Position numbers and translations under genes: made by a program
Origin: Flavobacteriales bacterium
Lineage (GTDB): Bacteria > Bacteroidota > Bacteroidia > Flavobacteriales_E > Vicingaceae
Assembly: GCA_026196775.1 (NCBI GenBank)
Contig: JAPHUD010000012.1
Span: 1-64,000, forward strand
Length of the DNA: 64,000 bases
Direction of reading: 5' to 3'
In this document: one piece after another, positions 16,970 to 26,678 of the stretch
Position numbering within the stretch: the first letter of the stretch is position 1
Layout: the number at the start of each line of letters is the position of its first letter
The notes under the pieces: generated by a model
Database searches by the model: none
Told to the model about the DNA's origin: nothing
Seen by the model: only the letters and a program-made list of their open reading frames with translations

Positions 16970-17623
16970 TTACCAAGTAGAAAATGGGGAGCCAAAACTG
17001 TTATCGAAACCTGCTCCAATACCAGAATTAAAACCTCCAAATCTATTGTAAGGATTAAACCTATCGTTTACTCTAATTTCACCACTAATAATAAAACCAC
17101 TTGGCGATTTATACTCAACAAAACCTGAGTAACCCACTCTATCCATTGGAGAAATATTGTTGCTAGAATAAGCGTAATAAGGATTATTAAAGGTAATCGC
17201 ATTATAAAAAACAGAACCTCCTACTGCCCATCTTTCATCTATTTGGTATTTAGCCGCAACATAACCATAAAATTGGGAGATATTACCTGTAAAAGGTTGG
17301 TAACCAAAATCTGTAAACATAGGCATATTATTGGCACTTACATTTTGATAGGTAACTCCTGTATTTATACTCCATTTTTTGGTGAGTTGATAAGTAACTG
17401 AAGGATTGTAGTAAGTTCCAAAGCTTCCGTTAGACATTATCATTGCTCCAAATCTAAAATTATAATTGAGTTTATCTATCGGACTTAAAGAATCATAAGG
17501 AACTACATATTCATCGTCTTGGTTATATTTCAAACTATCTACCTTATTGGTTTGAGCTGATAAACCAACAACAAACATCAGCACTAATGCAGTAAATAGA
17601 ATATGTTTAGAAAAGCTTTTCAC
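16970..17623 (-). CDS. Secreted outer-membrane beta-barrel-like protein, 217 aa
   Basis: A signal peptide (residues 1-23, ending VGLSAQ) precedes a short linker (YDSLSPIDKLNYNFRFGAMI) and about eight alternating polar/hydrophobic strands such as SVTYQLTKKWSINTGVTYQ and YVAAKYQIDERWAVGGSVFY. These are typical of a small outer-membrane barrel. The C terminus is Gly/Phe-rich and ends in Trp. I recognise no named family. It lies between glyA and tamB on the same strand, but a terminator at 17761-17796 separates it from tamB. Function unknown. Confidence 0.75.
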   Translation of the reverse strand: MKSFSKHILFTALVLMFVVGLSAQTNKVDSLKYNQDDEYVVPYDSLSPIDKLNYNFRFGAMIMSNGSFGTYYNPSVTYQLTKKWSINTGVTYQNVSANNMPMFTDFGYQPFTGNISQFYGYVAAKYQIDERWAVGGSVFYNAITFNNPYYAYSSNNISPMDRVGYSGFVEYKSPSGFIISGEIRVNDRFNPYNRFGGFNSGIGAGFDNSFGSPFSTW

Positions 17624-17760
17624 AAGTGCTCTTTTTAAGAATTGAGGTAAAATTACATAATTTTTAATTCTCTTTATCCATAATAAACGTTAAAAAAATG
17701 TGGCATAATAGTTGAAATGAAACGGATGTTAGTTTTTTAATTAAAAGTTTTAGGTTTAAG

Positions 17761-17796
17761 AAAGCCTTTGAGATTTGACTCTCGAAGGCTTTTTTT
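17761..17796 (-). terminator. Terminator hairpin after the tamB-like gene
   Basis: AAAGCCTT plus GAGA (17761-17773) pair with TCTC and AAGGCTTT (17780-17792) around a 6-base loop, with one wobble pair. The T run is stronger on the plus strand, but the position fits the end of the minus-strand gene that stops at 17800. Confidence 0.65.
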
Positions 17797-17799
17797 GTT

Positions 17800-20700
17800 T
17801 TAATCATTAATAGGCTGTTTTTTAGTTCTCCTTTGAAAAAGGCTATAAAAAGACCTGAAAAACTCACCAATACTATCAAATTCTTCTTTGTAAGAAAGTC
17901 CTACACCCTGTGTATAAGGACTATTTATTTCTAATAAAGAAAATTGATTAGACTTGTTAAATGCTTTTATTCTTAGTTTTCCATCTTTAGAAATTTTGTA
18001 TTCCAACACAACATCACCAATAAGATTGTTGGTATTTTGATTTACTGTAGAACCATTTTGTCTATCAGCAATTCCAAAGTTAGAATCTATAATTAGTCTA
18101 TCATTTAGTAATTGTGTAGAAAGAGCTACTTCAAACTCTTGTGGGGAAATTTCATCTCCCGGACGATAATTTACACCGATATCAAATTCGTTACTAATTT
18201 TAGAAAGCCAATTACTCAATTGATTTGATAAAAGTTCACTTGTAGCTGTTTTTTCAAGTCCAGCATTGCCTGCAACGCCATCTACTCCTGGTGGTGGCAA
18301 AAACCTATTTAACACTAATAAAGAAAATACTTGTCGGTTTAACTCCTGAATGTTTTCTTCATGACTACTAACGTACAAAATACTCTTTACTTTACTCTTT
18401 GTGTCTTCATCAGCTGTTGGTAATACAATGTCAAAATTAATATCTGGAGCTAATAAAGAATTTTTCATGTGTAATACTAAGTCAACGGGGATTCTTTTCT
18501 TTAATACATCTGATGTGTCCATAGACATTAATAAATCGTATAATCTTGCCCTTGTTCTATAAGAAGCACTAATATCAACTTGTGCATCTAATGGGTCTCC
18601 ATTCCATTTTATTGTCCCTCCCTCAAGCAGGTTAAATCTTTTGTTAATTACATTTTGAAGTGTAAAAAGATAATCTCCACTTTTTACAACATAATCTCCA
18701 AAAATAGAAAAATCTCCTTCGGAATTAATTTCTAATTTTAAGTTACCATTTCCTCTACTCTTCATAATATCACCAATTTTTTCATCAAAAATCAGCCTAA
18801 CTTCTGCATCGTCTGTAATATTCAAATCGAAAGTCATAAAAAAGTTAGATAAATCCACTTCTTCTTCTTCAGTCATTTCTGCTAGAGCTGAAGAATCTAT
18901 TTTTGTAACAAAAGTGATGTACTTATTTTCTTCAATTTCTTCATTTCCTTCTAGTGGAATATTAAAAATGGTGTTTTTTGATGTAGTAATGTTAGCTTCA
19001 ATACCCGTTTTAGAAGTATATTGGTCGTAATTTACTCCAATAACACCACTAGCAAAAGCAATTCCGTAATAATCTGGATTATCTAACCTACTTGTATTAA
19101 GAACCATAAAGTCTTCTAATCGCATACCCAAATCGAAACTAAAATTTTTAAAATTATCATGATATAATGTTGCTGTTCCGAAAGCTTTATTTTTTCTTTC
19201 ATCAAGAAAAAGAGCATTATCAAATGAAATCATATCAGGCGTTACATTTATTAAAAGTGATGGCACTTCATATTTAGTTTTTAAGTAGTTTACTGTGCCT
19301 TTAGTATTTATTAAACTAATTTTTCCAGAAAATTGAGGTTTTTTCATATTTCCTTTCACCTGAATATTAGCAGTAGCTTTACCATTTAAACCTGCTACAT
19401 GGTCTTTCACGTAGGCATCTAAAATACTTAATTCTGTTTGGTTTAAGGTTATTAAAAAATCTAAGTTGTCATCAACTGATTTATTGGGAAAATAATTTCC
19501 GTAAACAATAATTGAAGGCATTCTTTCATTAAAAAATTTAGCATCAATATTTAAAGCTTCTTTTTCAGTAATCCATTTTGATTTAATGTTTCCCTGACCA
19601 ATTAAATAATCATTTAATGTAAAGTCTTTTATGTTTAAATCTGATGTAAATAGTAGTTCGTTATTCATTTTTTTAAGTGATGCCACTCCATTAAAAATTC
19701 CTTCTAATTTTGCGGCATTTTGTGGAATTAGCGACTTGAATAATCCTAAATTAAAATTTTCAAACATTACATCCATTTGCTGTTTAGTATTGTCATTGCT
19801 AATAGTCCCATCCACAATTATTTTTTGATTTTCATTAGCAAACTTAAAGTTAGAGATGCTTATACTATTGGTATCTATGACAATTGTATTTCCATCTGAA
19901 AGTTGCCACTGCAAATTATCTAAATAAATATAAGCATTGCTAAAGCTGCTGGTAATTTGTTCTTTCTGAAAATAAGTTATGTTATTTAATGATGCATCTA
20001 GAGGTCTTCCACTTAAAGAATCATTTAACCAAGTTATATCTGTAATTAAACTATCATCTCTTAGCATTGTAGAAAGTTTAAAATCATTCATAAAAAGACT
20101 ATCTACATTAAAAACTAAAACTTTGTCAATATCCACATCAAGTTCTAATTGATTGTTATTAGCCTTTCCTTTTAATTTTAAAGCTTTAAACTGATTTCCA
20201 AAAGCTATAATACTATCTGCTGATCCGCTAATAAGCAAATGATTAGCATCAGAATTATATTCTCCCATTACATTAGTGTTTGGACCCAATCTAATATCAT
20301 TAAAAAATAGTTTTGTAAGAATATCTGTATTTATAATAGATGCTGTAAAAATGAAGTTATTAATAATTTTTTCAGGAGTATAAGTTTCTTTATTTTGAGA
20401 TGGTAGGTAAGTATATATAATGTTGTTAATTATAGCTCTAAAGTCCGTAAATTGGTAGTTTCCTTGCACTTCCATAGTAGCAAAATCTGAATTTAATTGG
20501 ATAGATTTAGAGCCATTTGTTTTAATGGATTTTAAGTATGTGTTAGGAATAAAAATAGTGTCAAGTTTATCAATATAATTGGTGTTGTGCATTTCAATTT
20601 CACCAACAATGTTGTCAATATTGTTTCCTATTAAATCTATTTTTACATCAGTAGAAAAACGAGTATTCATTTTTTCTTTCGTCTCAATAAGGTTTAACTT

Positions 20701-22269
20701 AGCTAACTTGGCTTCTTTTATTTCTGAGGTAAATTGTAAATGGGGTAATTCTCCAGAAAAATCAACGTTTCCATTAAAATTAAAGATTAGGTTTTCATCT
20801 TTCATATCAAGAAAACCATCAAAAATTTGGTTTTGAAAATTACCATCAACTGTTATGTTGGAATAAGGGTAGTCTTTAATCTCAATCTTTTTAATTTTCC
20901 CGGTAAGCTTAGCATCTATATCCTTCAGCGAAAAACCACTTCCTACAATTTTAGTATTCAAAGCAATTTTTCCTATTTGCTTAGGCACTTCAAAAAACTT
21001 ACCTAAATGAAAACTACGTGTACTTATTTTTCCCGAATAATAAGTTTTATCCTGTTTCATTTTTAAAGCTAAATCTGTGTGGATATTACCTAAAGCTGTA
21101 GAAAAATTACCATAAGCAACAAAATCATTTAAAAAGCCTGAAACCTTACCTTTGAAATTAATATTCCCAAGGTGTTTCATATTGTCAGGCAGTTGTATGA
21201 ATGTCTCGCTAACAAAAGGATATAAAGGAATTTGTTCTAATTTATTTTTTGAAGTAATCAAAGATTTAATGTCTAAGTAAATAAAAATCTCATCAGGTTT
21301 TGGGATGCCACTTACATCTGCATTTCCATTAAAGTAAGTTCCGTCATCTGTTGTTATAGATAGGTTTCGTCCTTTTAATTTATCTATTCGTCCTTTCACA
21401 TCACCATCTAGTATAACATATTTGTTTAAACAATCTAATTCTTTAGTAAAAATACAAATGTCTCTAAAGCTTACCTTAGATGAGTCAAAATGTGATTCAA
21501 TATTAACATTGGTAATAAATTCAGATAAATCAGCAAAACTATCTGTTGCAAAAATAATATCTCCATTTATAACAGAATTAGGCGTTTTTAATAACATCTT
21601 TTTAGCAAAAATTCCTTTATCAGAAATAGCAAAATCAGTAGTTAAATCATCTAACTGAAAACCAGATTTTTCATAAAAACTCATGTTGTAAATTTCACTT
21701 TCAACACCATTTTGAATAAAATTAATGTCTTTTAACAATGTGTTTAAATAAGTTATCTCAACGTGTTGATAATCTATGCCATAATCTGATTTTTCTACTT
21801 TATTGTTATTGTAAGTAAATTTACCTTTTTGAATTTCAATATTATTAAATTTTACTTTCCATTTTGTTGTTGATGTATCTTTTGGTTCTTCTGTAGAGAA
21901 ATAATTTATGACAAAAAACAAGTTGTTATGGAGACTATCTTTATGGTGCTGTAAATTAAAAAATGGTTCATTTAAAGTTATTTTTTTAATATCAATCTTA
22001 TTATTTCCTAAAGAAAACACTCCAATTTTAGCTTCAATTTCATTGGCATAAAAAAGTGTATCACTATGTAAATCTTCAATATATAAACGATTAATTTTTA
22101 AATTGTTAAAAAAGGAAACCTCTACATTTTCTACACTTATAGTTGTATTTAGTTCTTTAGCTAAATAATTTAGGTATTTTTTTACTAAAAAAGTTTGAAA
22201 CGCATTGTTATACACTATCAAAGAGGCAAGAATAGCTACAAGCACAATAAATGCCGTAACAATTAACAT
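17800..22269 (-). CDS. TamB-like translocation/assembly module protein
   Basis: A very long protein (1489 aa) with one N-terminal membrane helix (VTAFIVLVAILASLIVY, residues ~4-20). Hundreds of residues of repeating beta strands follow, as in AsmA/TamB bridge proteins. The C-terminal part (~1030-1460) has the TamB/DUF490 character: RGNGNLKLEINSEGDFSI, GGTIKWNGDPLDAQVDISA and ASYRTRARLYDLL. Such proteins span the periplasm and move lipids or help outer-membrane protein insertion. In Bacteroidota they often stand alone. It diverges from tsaD through a compact 60-bp region holding both promoters. Confidence 0.88.
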   Translation of the reverse strand: MLIVTAFIVLVAILASLIVYNNAFQTFLVKKYLNYLAKELNTTISVENVEVSFFNNLKINRLYIEDLHSDTLFYANEIEAKIGVFSLGNNKIDIKKITLNEPFFNLQHHKDSLHNNLFFVINYFSTEEPKDTSTTKWKVKFNNIEIQKGKFTYNNNKVEKSDYGIDYQHVEITYLNTLLKDINFIQNGVESEIYNMSFYEKSGFQLDDLTTDFAISDKGIFAKKMLLKTPNSVINGDIIFATDSFADLSEFITNVNIESHFDSSKVSFRDICIFTKELDCLNKYVILDGDVKGRIDKLKGRNLSITTDDGTYFNGNADVSGIPKPDEIFIYLDIKSLITSKNKLEQIPLYPFVSETFIQLPDNMKHLGNINFKGKVSGFLNDFVAYGNFSTALGNIHTDLALKMKQDKTYYSGKISTRSFHLGKFFEVPKQIGKIALNTKIVGSGFSLKDIDAKLTGKIKKIEIKDYPYSNITVDGNFQNQIFDGFLDMKDENLIFNFNGNVDFSGELPHLQFTSEIKEAKLAKLNLIETKEKMNTRFSTDVKIDLIGNNIDNIVGEIEMHNTNYIDKLDTIFIPNTYLKSIKTNGSKSIQLNSDFATMEVQGNYQFTDFRAIINNIIYTYLPSQNKETYTPEKIINNFIFTASIINTDILTKLFFNDIRLGPNTNVMGEYNSDANHLLISGSADSIIAFGNQFKALKLKGKANNNQLELDVDIDKVLVFNVDSLFMNDFKLSTMLRDDSLITDITWLNDSLSGRPLDASLNNITYFQKEQITSSFSNAYIYLDNLQWQLSDGNTIVIDTNSISISNFKFANENQKIIVDGTISNDNTKQQMDVMFENFNLGLFKSLIPQNAAKLEGIFNGVASLKKMNNELLFTSDLNIKDFTLNDYLIGQGNIKSKWITEKEALNIDAKFFNERMPSIIVYGNYFPNKSVDDNLDFLITLNQTELSILDAYVKDHVAGLNGKATANIQVKGNMKKPQFSGKISLINTKGTVNYLKTKYEVPSLLINVTPDMISFDNALFLDERKNKAFGTATLYHDNFKNFSFDLGMRLEDFMVLNTSRLDNPDYYGIAFASGVIGVNYDQYTSKTGIEANITTSKNTIFNIPLEGNEEIEENKYITFVTKIDSSALAEMTEEEEVDLSNFFMTFDLNITDDAEVRLIFDEKIGDIMKSRGNGNLKLEINSEGDFSIFGDYVVKSGDYLFTLQNVINKRFNLLEGGTIKWNGDPLDAQVDISASYRTRARLYDLLMSMDTSDVLKKRIPVDLVLHMKNSLLAPDINFDIVLPTADEDTKSKVKSILYVSSHEENIQELNRQVFSLLVLNRFLPPPGVDGVAGNAGLEKTATSELLSNQLSNWLSKISNEFDIGVNYRPGDEISPQEFEVALSTQLLNDRLIIDSNFGIADRQNGSTVNQNTNNLIGDVVLEYKISKDGKLRIKAFNKSNQFSLLEINSPYTQGVGLSYKEEFDSIGEFFRSFYSLFQRRTKKQPIND

Positions 22270-22289
22270 TATTTTATTTCTTTTTTTGA

Positions 22290-22323
22290 TAGTTTTGAAC
22301 TTTAATTTGAGACCTCAAAAATA
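22290..22323. promoter_or_regulatory. Overlapping divergent promoters, tamB-like gene and tsaD
   Basis: TAGTTTTG at 22290-22297 faces tsaD (ATG at 22330). CAAAAATA at 22316-22323, TATTTTTG on the minus strand, faces the TamB-like gene (ATG at 22269). The two predicted transcripts overlap by a few tens of bases. Confidence 0.5.
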
Positions 22324-22329
22324 CATTTA

Positions 22330-23355
22330 ATGCATCAATCTTCCACAATAATTTTAGGAATAGAATCTTCTTGCGATGATACTGCAGCTGCTGTAATATC
22401 AAACGGCAAAGTTCTTGCCAACATAATTGCTAACCAAGAGATTCATAAAAAGTATGGAGGAGTAGTTCCTGAACTTGCCTCTAGGGCTCATCAGCAAAAT
22501 ATTGTACCTGTGGTAGATGCTGCTTTAAAAAAGGCAGGGATTACTAAAAATGATATTACTGCTGTGGCATACACTAATGGACCAGGTTTATTGGGTTCTT
22601 TATTGGTAGGCAGTTCTTTCGCTAAAACACTTTCTATAGGATTAAATATTCCAGCCATAGCTGTCAATCATATGCAAGGGCATATTTTAGCTCATTTTAT
22701 TCAGGAACAAAATGAAGAAAAAGAAATGCCAGAATTTCCATTTTTGTGTTTAACCGTAAGTGGTGGACACACGCAAATTGTTAGAGTGGATGGATATTTT
22801 AAAATGGAAGTTATTGGTGAAACCATTGATGATGCTGCCGGAGAAGCATTTGACAAAATTGCTAAAATGCTTCAACTGCCCTACCCCGGTGGTCCTTTGG
22901 TAGATAAATATGCCAAAGAAGGTAATCCTGATAGATTTTCATTTCCCCATCCTAAAGTTGATGAATTGAGTTTTAGTTTTAGTGGACTTAAGACTTCTGT
23001 TTTGTATTTTTTGCAAAAAGAAATAAAATCTAATCCGAATTTTATTACTGAAAACATAAAAGATATTTGTGCAGGTGTACAAAAGACCATAGTCGACATT
23101 CTTATTAGCAAACTGCTAAAAGCTGTTGAAAAAACCAACATTAAACAGGTTGCTATTGCTGGTGGTGTTTCTGCTAATTCAGGACTTAGAAATGCTCTTA
23201 AATCACTAGAAACGCATGAAATTAAAGTATTTATACCAAAATTTGAGTATTGCACTGACAATGCTGCCATGATTGCTATAACAGGTTATTATCACTTTTT
23301 AGAAAATAATGATTTTTCTAAAAATTACACACCAAATGCTAGGTTGAAACTATAA
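22330..23355 (+). CDS. tsaD: tRNA threonylcarbamoyladenosine transferase TsaD
   Basis: A 341-aa Kae1/TsaD protein that transfers the threonylcarbamoyl group to A37 of ANN-decoding tRNAs, together with TsaB and TsaE. Hallmarks: GIESSCDDTAAAV at the N terminus, PELASRAHQQNI, the metal-binding HMQGHILAH (~113-121), VSGGHTQIV, and AGGVSANSGLR near the C terminus. Length is normal. It is the first gene of a short plus-strand run with a STAS-like gene and thyA, though each gap could hold a promoter. Confidence 0.96.
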   Translation: MHQSSTIILGIESSCDDTAAAVISNGKVLANIIANQEIHKKYGGVVPELASRAHQQNIVPVVDAALKKAGITKNDITAVAYTNGPGLLGSLLVGSSFAKTLSIGLNIPAIAVNHMQGHILAHFIQEQNEEKEMPEFPFLCLTVSGGHTQIVRVDGYFKMEVIGETIDDAAGEAFDKIAKMLQLPYPGGPLVDKYAKEGNPDRFSFPHPKVDELSFSFSGLKTSVLYFLQKEIKSNPNFITENIKDICAGVQKTIVDILISKLLKAVEKTNIKQVAIAGGVSANSGLRNALKSLETHEIKVFIPKFEYCTDNAAMIAITGYYHFLENNDFSKNYTPNARLKL

Positions 23356-23403
23356 ATTGTTTATTTTTATCGACAAAATTAATCTAACTAATATTTAATT
23401 TTT

Positions 23404-23790
23404 TTGGTAGTAATAGATTGTATAGAGACTGAAACAGCAATTTTAGAGCTAAGAGATGGTTATTTATATGCTGCTTTTAAAGAAGATGCTATTGTTGAGT
23501 TAGAGCATGTTATTGCTAATAAAGAAGCTCGTGAAAAACTTCAACAAGGAAAAAAAGCACTCATACTTGGTGATATTAGAAAGATGTGGCATATTTCAAA
23601 AGCAGCTCAAGATTATTTAGCAAGTAAAGAAGTTACCAATTTAAACATTGCTATGGCTATCCTAACAAGTTCACTAATGACTGTATTAATAGCTAATTTT
23701 TTTATTAAATTTAAAAAACCAGCTGCTCCAACCAAAATGTTTAAAAGTGAAGAAAAAGCGATTAAATGGTTATTATCTTTTAAACAGTAA
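23404..23790 (+). CDS. STAS/SpoIIAA-like hypothetical protein, 128 aa
   Basis: A small soluble protein that I place, tentatively, in the STAS/SpoIIAA-like (lipid-binding fold) group. Its pattern is an N-terminal beta hairpin (TAILELRDGYLYAAF), a helix, a strand (KALILGDIRK), the segment ISKAAQDYLASKE, and a second strand/helix with a hydrophobic stretch (LTSSLMTVLIANFFI). The start is a TTG at 23404, since an in-frame TAA at 23389 leaves no ATG. The SKAA motif is shared with Bacteroidota proteins of this size and unknown role. Partner and function are not known. Confidence 0.65.
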   Translation: MVVIDCIETETAILELRDGYLYAAFKEDAIVELEHVIANKEAREKLQQGKKALILGDIRKMWHISKAAQDYLASKEVTNLNIAMAILTSSLMTVLIANFFIKFKKPAAPTKMFKSEEKAIKWLLSFKQ

Positions 23791-23891
23791 TAATTAATCA
23801 TTATAAACAAGTTATCAAAATGTATTAACAACTATTGAATTAAAATCAATTTTAATCGACTTTTGTATTTCATTATTTTAACGAGAAGAAC

Positions 23892-24716
23892 ATGCAGCAA
23901 TATTTAACTTTATTAGACCATATTTTAAAAAATGGCGTTCAAAAAGGCGACAGAACTGGAACAGGAACACTAAGTTGTTTTGGCTACCAAATGCGATTTG
24001 ATTTAAATGAAGGCTTTCCATGTTTAACTACTAAGAAATTACATTTAAAATCCATTATACATGAATTACTTTGGTTTATTAAAGGTGATACCAATATTAC
24101 TTACCTAAAAGAAAATGGAGTAAATATTTGGAACGGTTGGGCAAATGAAAATGGTGATTTAGGTCCTGTTTATGGTTACCAATGGAGAAATTGGAATGGA
24201 GAAGGTATTGATCAGCTATCTGACTTGATTGAGCAAATTAAAGTAAATCCTAATAGTAGAAGGCTAATGATTTCAGCATGGAACCCAAGTGTTTTACCTG
24301 ACACATCAGTATCTTTTGCAGAGAATGTAGCTAATGGAAAAGCTGCTCTCCCACCTTGCCATGCTTTCTTTCAATTTTATGTCGCCAACGGAAAATTATC
24401 TTGCCAGCTTTACCAAAGAAGTGCCGATACTTTTTTAGGTGTTCCTTTTAATATTGCTTCCTATGCTTTATTTACCATGATGATTGCTCAGGTTTGCGAT
24501 TTAGAACCTGGTGAATTTGTTCATACTTTTGGTGATGTTCATTTGTACAACAACCATATCGAACAAGCTCAGCTTCAACTACAAAGAACTCCTAAAAAGT
24601 TACCGACTATGAAAATCAATCCTGATATTAAAAATATTTATGATTTTACCTTTGAAGATTTTGAATTGGTAAACTACGACCCACACCCACACATCAAAGC
24701 TGAAGTTTCTTTATAA
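23892..24716 (+). CDS. thyA: Thymidylate synthase
   Basis: A 274-aa ThyA that converts dUMP and methylene-THF to dTMP. Motifs: [18 protein letters not shown] at the N terminus (folate/phosphate site), [11 protein letters not shown], the catalytic cysteine in [12 protein letters not shown] (~156), [21 protein letters not shown] and [14 protein letters not shown]. Length matches the short E. coli-type enzyme plus a few residues. A hairpin terminator follows at 24728-24754. Confidence 0.97.
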   Translation: MQQYLTLLDHILKNGVQKGDRTGTGTLSCFGYQMRFDLNEGFPCLTTKKLHLKSIIHELLWFIKGDTNITYLKENGVNIWNGWANENGDLGPVYGYQWRNWNGEGIDQLSDLIEQIKVNPNSRRLMISAWNPSVLPDTSVSFAENVANGKAALPPCHAFFQFYVANGKLSCQLYQRSADTFLGVPFNIASYALFTMMIAQVCDLEPGEFVHTFGDVHLYNNHIEQAQLQLQRTPKKLPTMKINPDIKNIYDFTFEDFELVNYDPHPHIKAEVSL

Positions 24717-24727
24717 ATTTAACAACT

Positions 24728-24754
24728 ACTTACTACAAAAGTAGTGAGTTTTAA
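24728..24754 (+). terminator. Terminator after thyA
   Basis: ACTTACTAC (24728-24736) pairs with GTAGTGAGT (24741-24749), one T-G wobble, around a 4-A loop and is followed by TTTT. Confidence 0.65.
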
Positions 24755-24755
24755 T

Positions 24756-24763
24756 TATTTTTG
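24756..24763 (+). promoter_or_regulatory. -7 promoter box of the antiporter operon
   Basis: TATTTTTG, an exact TAnnTTTG match directly after the thyA terminator and 31 bases before the ATG at 24794. The longest frame begins at a TTG inside the box. Confidence 0.55.
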
Positions 24764-24793
24764 GAAAATAACAGCCTATTGCTGTATAAATTT

Positions 24794-26014
24794 ATGACTA
24801 TACCTATCATCATATCTATTTGTGCTTTAATTATTTTAGCATACCTGTTCGACCTTAGTGCTCCTAAAACAAAAATACCATCTGTCATCTTGTTGCTTAC
24901 CTTAGGTTGGTCTGCTAAGCAAGTACTTTATTTTTTAGATATTTCTATTCCTGATTTAAATTCATTACTGCCTATTTTTGGTACAATTGGGCTGATTTTA
25001 ATAGTTTTAGAAGGTTCATTAGAATTGGAATTTAAAAGATCTAATTTTCCTCTTATTAAAAAATCTGTTTTTGCCTCGCTTATCCAAACAGTTGGCTTGA
25101 GTTTCATTTTAGCTTATGCTTTTTATTACTTCGGAGATTATTCTTATAAAGACAGTTTATTAAATGCCATTCCACTTTCTATAATAAGCAGTGCTATTGC
25201 TATTCCCAGTGTAAAAAACATTACCAAATCGAGTAAAGAATTTATTATTTACGAAAGTAGTTTGTCTGATATTTTTGGAGTAATATTTTTCGATTTTATA
25301 GCTCTAAATGATAATATTGATGCTACAGCTTTTGGAAATTTTGCCTTACAAATTCTTTTAATAATTGTTATTTCATTTGTTGCCACACTTGGTTTGGCTG
25401 TTCTTTTAAGTAAAATAAATAACCACACTAAATTTGTTCCTATAATTATAATTATCATAACAATATATGCCATTTCTAAAATGTTTCACCTACCAGCACT
25501 AATATTTATTCTTCTTTTTGGGATATTTTTAGGAAACCTTGATGAATTAAAGTATATAAAATGGATAAGAAAAGTTAAACCTAATAAACTAAATGAAGAA
25601 GTAATGAAATTTAAGGAAATAGTTATGGAAGGAACTTTCCTTATTAGAACCATCTTTTTTATGCTTTTTGGTTACCTAATAGATACCGCAGAGATAATTA
25701 ACCAAGAATCTTTAATATGGTCGGGAGCTATTGTTGGTGCTATTTTTATTTTTAGATTCATTCAACTTAAATTTTCTAGATTACCACTACGTCCACTACT
25801 ATTAATAGCCCCAAGAGGACTTATCACCATTTTGTTGTTTCTGGCCATTACTCCATCACAGACTATTGAATTGGTGAATAAATCACTTATTATACAAGTA
25901 ATTATATTAACTGCTTTTATGATGATGCTGGGTCTAATGACAAACAAAAACGAGAAAAAAGAGAAAAGTGATAAAAAAGAAGAGCCTCAACTTCTAGCCC
26001 AAGAAAATGAATAA
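24794..26014 (+). CDS. Cation/proton antiporter, CPA family
   Basis: A 406-aa membrane protein with about eleven helices. It has the layout of NhaP/Kef-type sodium or potassium/proton antiporters: ILLLTLGWSAKQV at helix 2, LIVLEGSLELEF (the polar residue of the exchanger core), SAIAIPSVKNI, and RTIFFMLFGYLIDTA. No TrkA_N domain is attached, unlike Kef proteins; the tail is short and Lys/Glu-rich. I use ATG 24794 because the upstream TTG belongs to the promoter. The next gene overlaps it by 8 bp, so they are co-expressed. The transported ion is unknown. Confidence 0.82.
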   Translation: MTIPIIISICALIILAYLFDLSAPKTKIPSVILLLTLGWSAKQVLYFLDISIPDLNSLLPIFGTIGLILIVLEGSLELEFKRSNFPLIKKSVFASLIQTVGLSFILAYAFYYFGDYSYKDSLLNAIPLSIISSAIAIPSVKNITKSSKEFIIYESSLSDIFGVIFFDFIALNDNIDATAFGNFALQILLIIVISFVATLGLAVLLSKINNHTKFVPIIIIIITIYAISKMFHLPALIFILLFGIFLGNLDELKYIKWIRKVKPNKLNEEVMKFKEIVMEGTFLIRTIFFMLFGYLIDTAEIINQESLIWSGAIVGAIFIFRFIQLKFSRLPLRPLLLIAPRGLITILLFLAITPSQTIELVNKSLIIQVIILTAFMMMLGLMTNKNEKKEKSDKKEEPQLLAQENE

Positions 26015-26609
26015 ACATCTAATTTTAATTGGCTTATTTATTATCGGTTTAATATGGTCGGGCATACAACCTTTTGATTATTTTACATGGGCATTAGAAG
26101 TTTTTCCTGCTATTTTAGGATTAATTATTTTAATTTTTACTTTTAAACAATTTCAATTTACCTTCCTTACCTATTGTTTTATCTTATTTCATAGTTATAT
26201 TTTATTTATTGGTGGGCATTATACATATGCAGAAGTTCCTTTATTTGATTGGATTAAAGAAGTTTTTGATTTATCTCGCAACAATTACGATAAAGTTGGG
26301 CATTTTGCTCAGGGCTTTATTCCTGCCATGATAGTAAGAGAAATATTTGTTAGAAACAATATAGTAACCAACAAAAAGTGGTTAAACTTTATTGTGGTAT
26401 GTATTTGTTTAAGTTTTAGTGCGATTTATGAATTTTTAGAATGGTGGGTAGCACTTTTCTCTGGCGAAAATGCAGAAGCTTTTTTAGGTACTCAAGGCTA
26501 TGTTTGGGATACACAGTCTGATATGTTTTATGCTACCGTTGGAGCTATTACGATGTTAGTTCTCTTAGCTAAAATTCAAGACAAAAACATTTCTAAATTG
26601 AACAATTGA
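26007..26609 (+). CDS. DUF2238/YjdF-like inner-membrane protein
   Basis: A 200-aa protein with six hydrophobic segments and the DUF2238 motifs GGHYTYAEVPLFDW, RNNYDKVGHFAQGFIPA, FSAIYEFLEWWVA and GYVWDTQSDMFYATVGA. The motifs hold conserved His, Asp, Glu and Trp residues on the membrane face. E. coli YjdF is the best-known relative, with no established function. The start overlaps the antiporter stop by 8 bp, suggesting translational coupling. Confidence 0.85.
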   Translation: MNKHLILIGLFIIGLIWSGIQPFDYFTWALEVFPAILGLIILIFTFKQFQFTFLTYCFILFHSYILFIGGHYTYAEVPLFDWIKEVFDLSRNNYDKVGHFAQGFIPAMIVREIFVRNNIVTNKKWLNFIVVCICLSFSAIYEFLEWWVALFSGENAEAFLGTQGYVWDTQSDMFYATVGAITMLVLLAKIQDKNISKLNN

Positions 26610-26637
26610 AATCCTTTTTTCTTGTAGGCATTATGCT

Positions 26638-26645
26638 TAATTTTG
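26638..26645 (+). promoter_or_regulatory. -7 promoter box of rocD
   Basis: TAATTTTG, an exact match to TAnnTTTG, 33 bases before the rocD ATG at 26679. Confidence 0.5.
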
Positions 26646-26678
26646 AGTAATAAATACAATTAATAAAACACTTATATT

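Noticed and set aside
17664-17879. Minus-strand 71-codon frame overlapping the TamB-like 3' end
   Set aside because: It spans the terminator and shares DNA with the end of a well supported gene in another frame.
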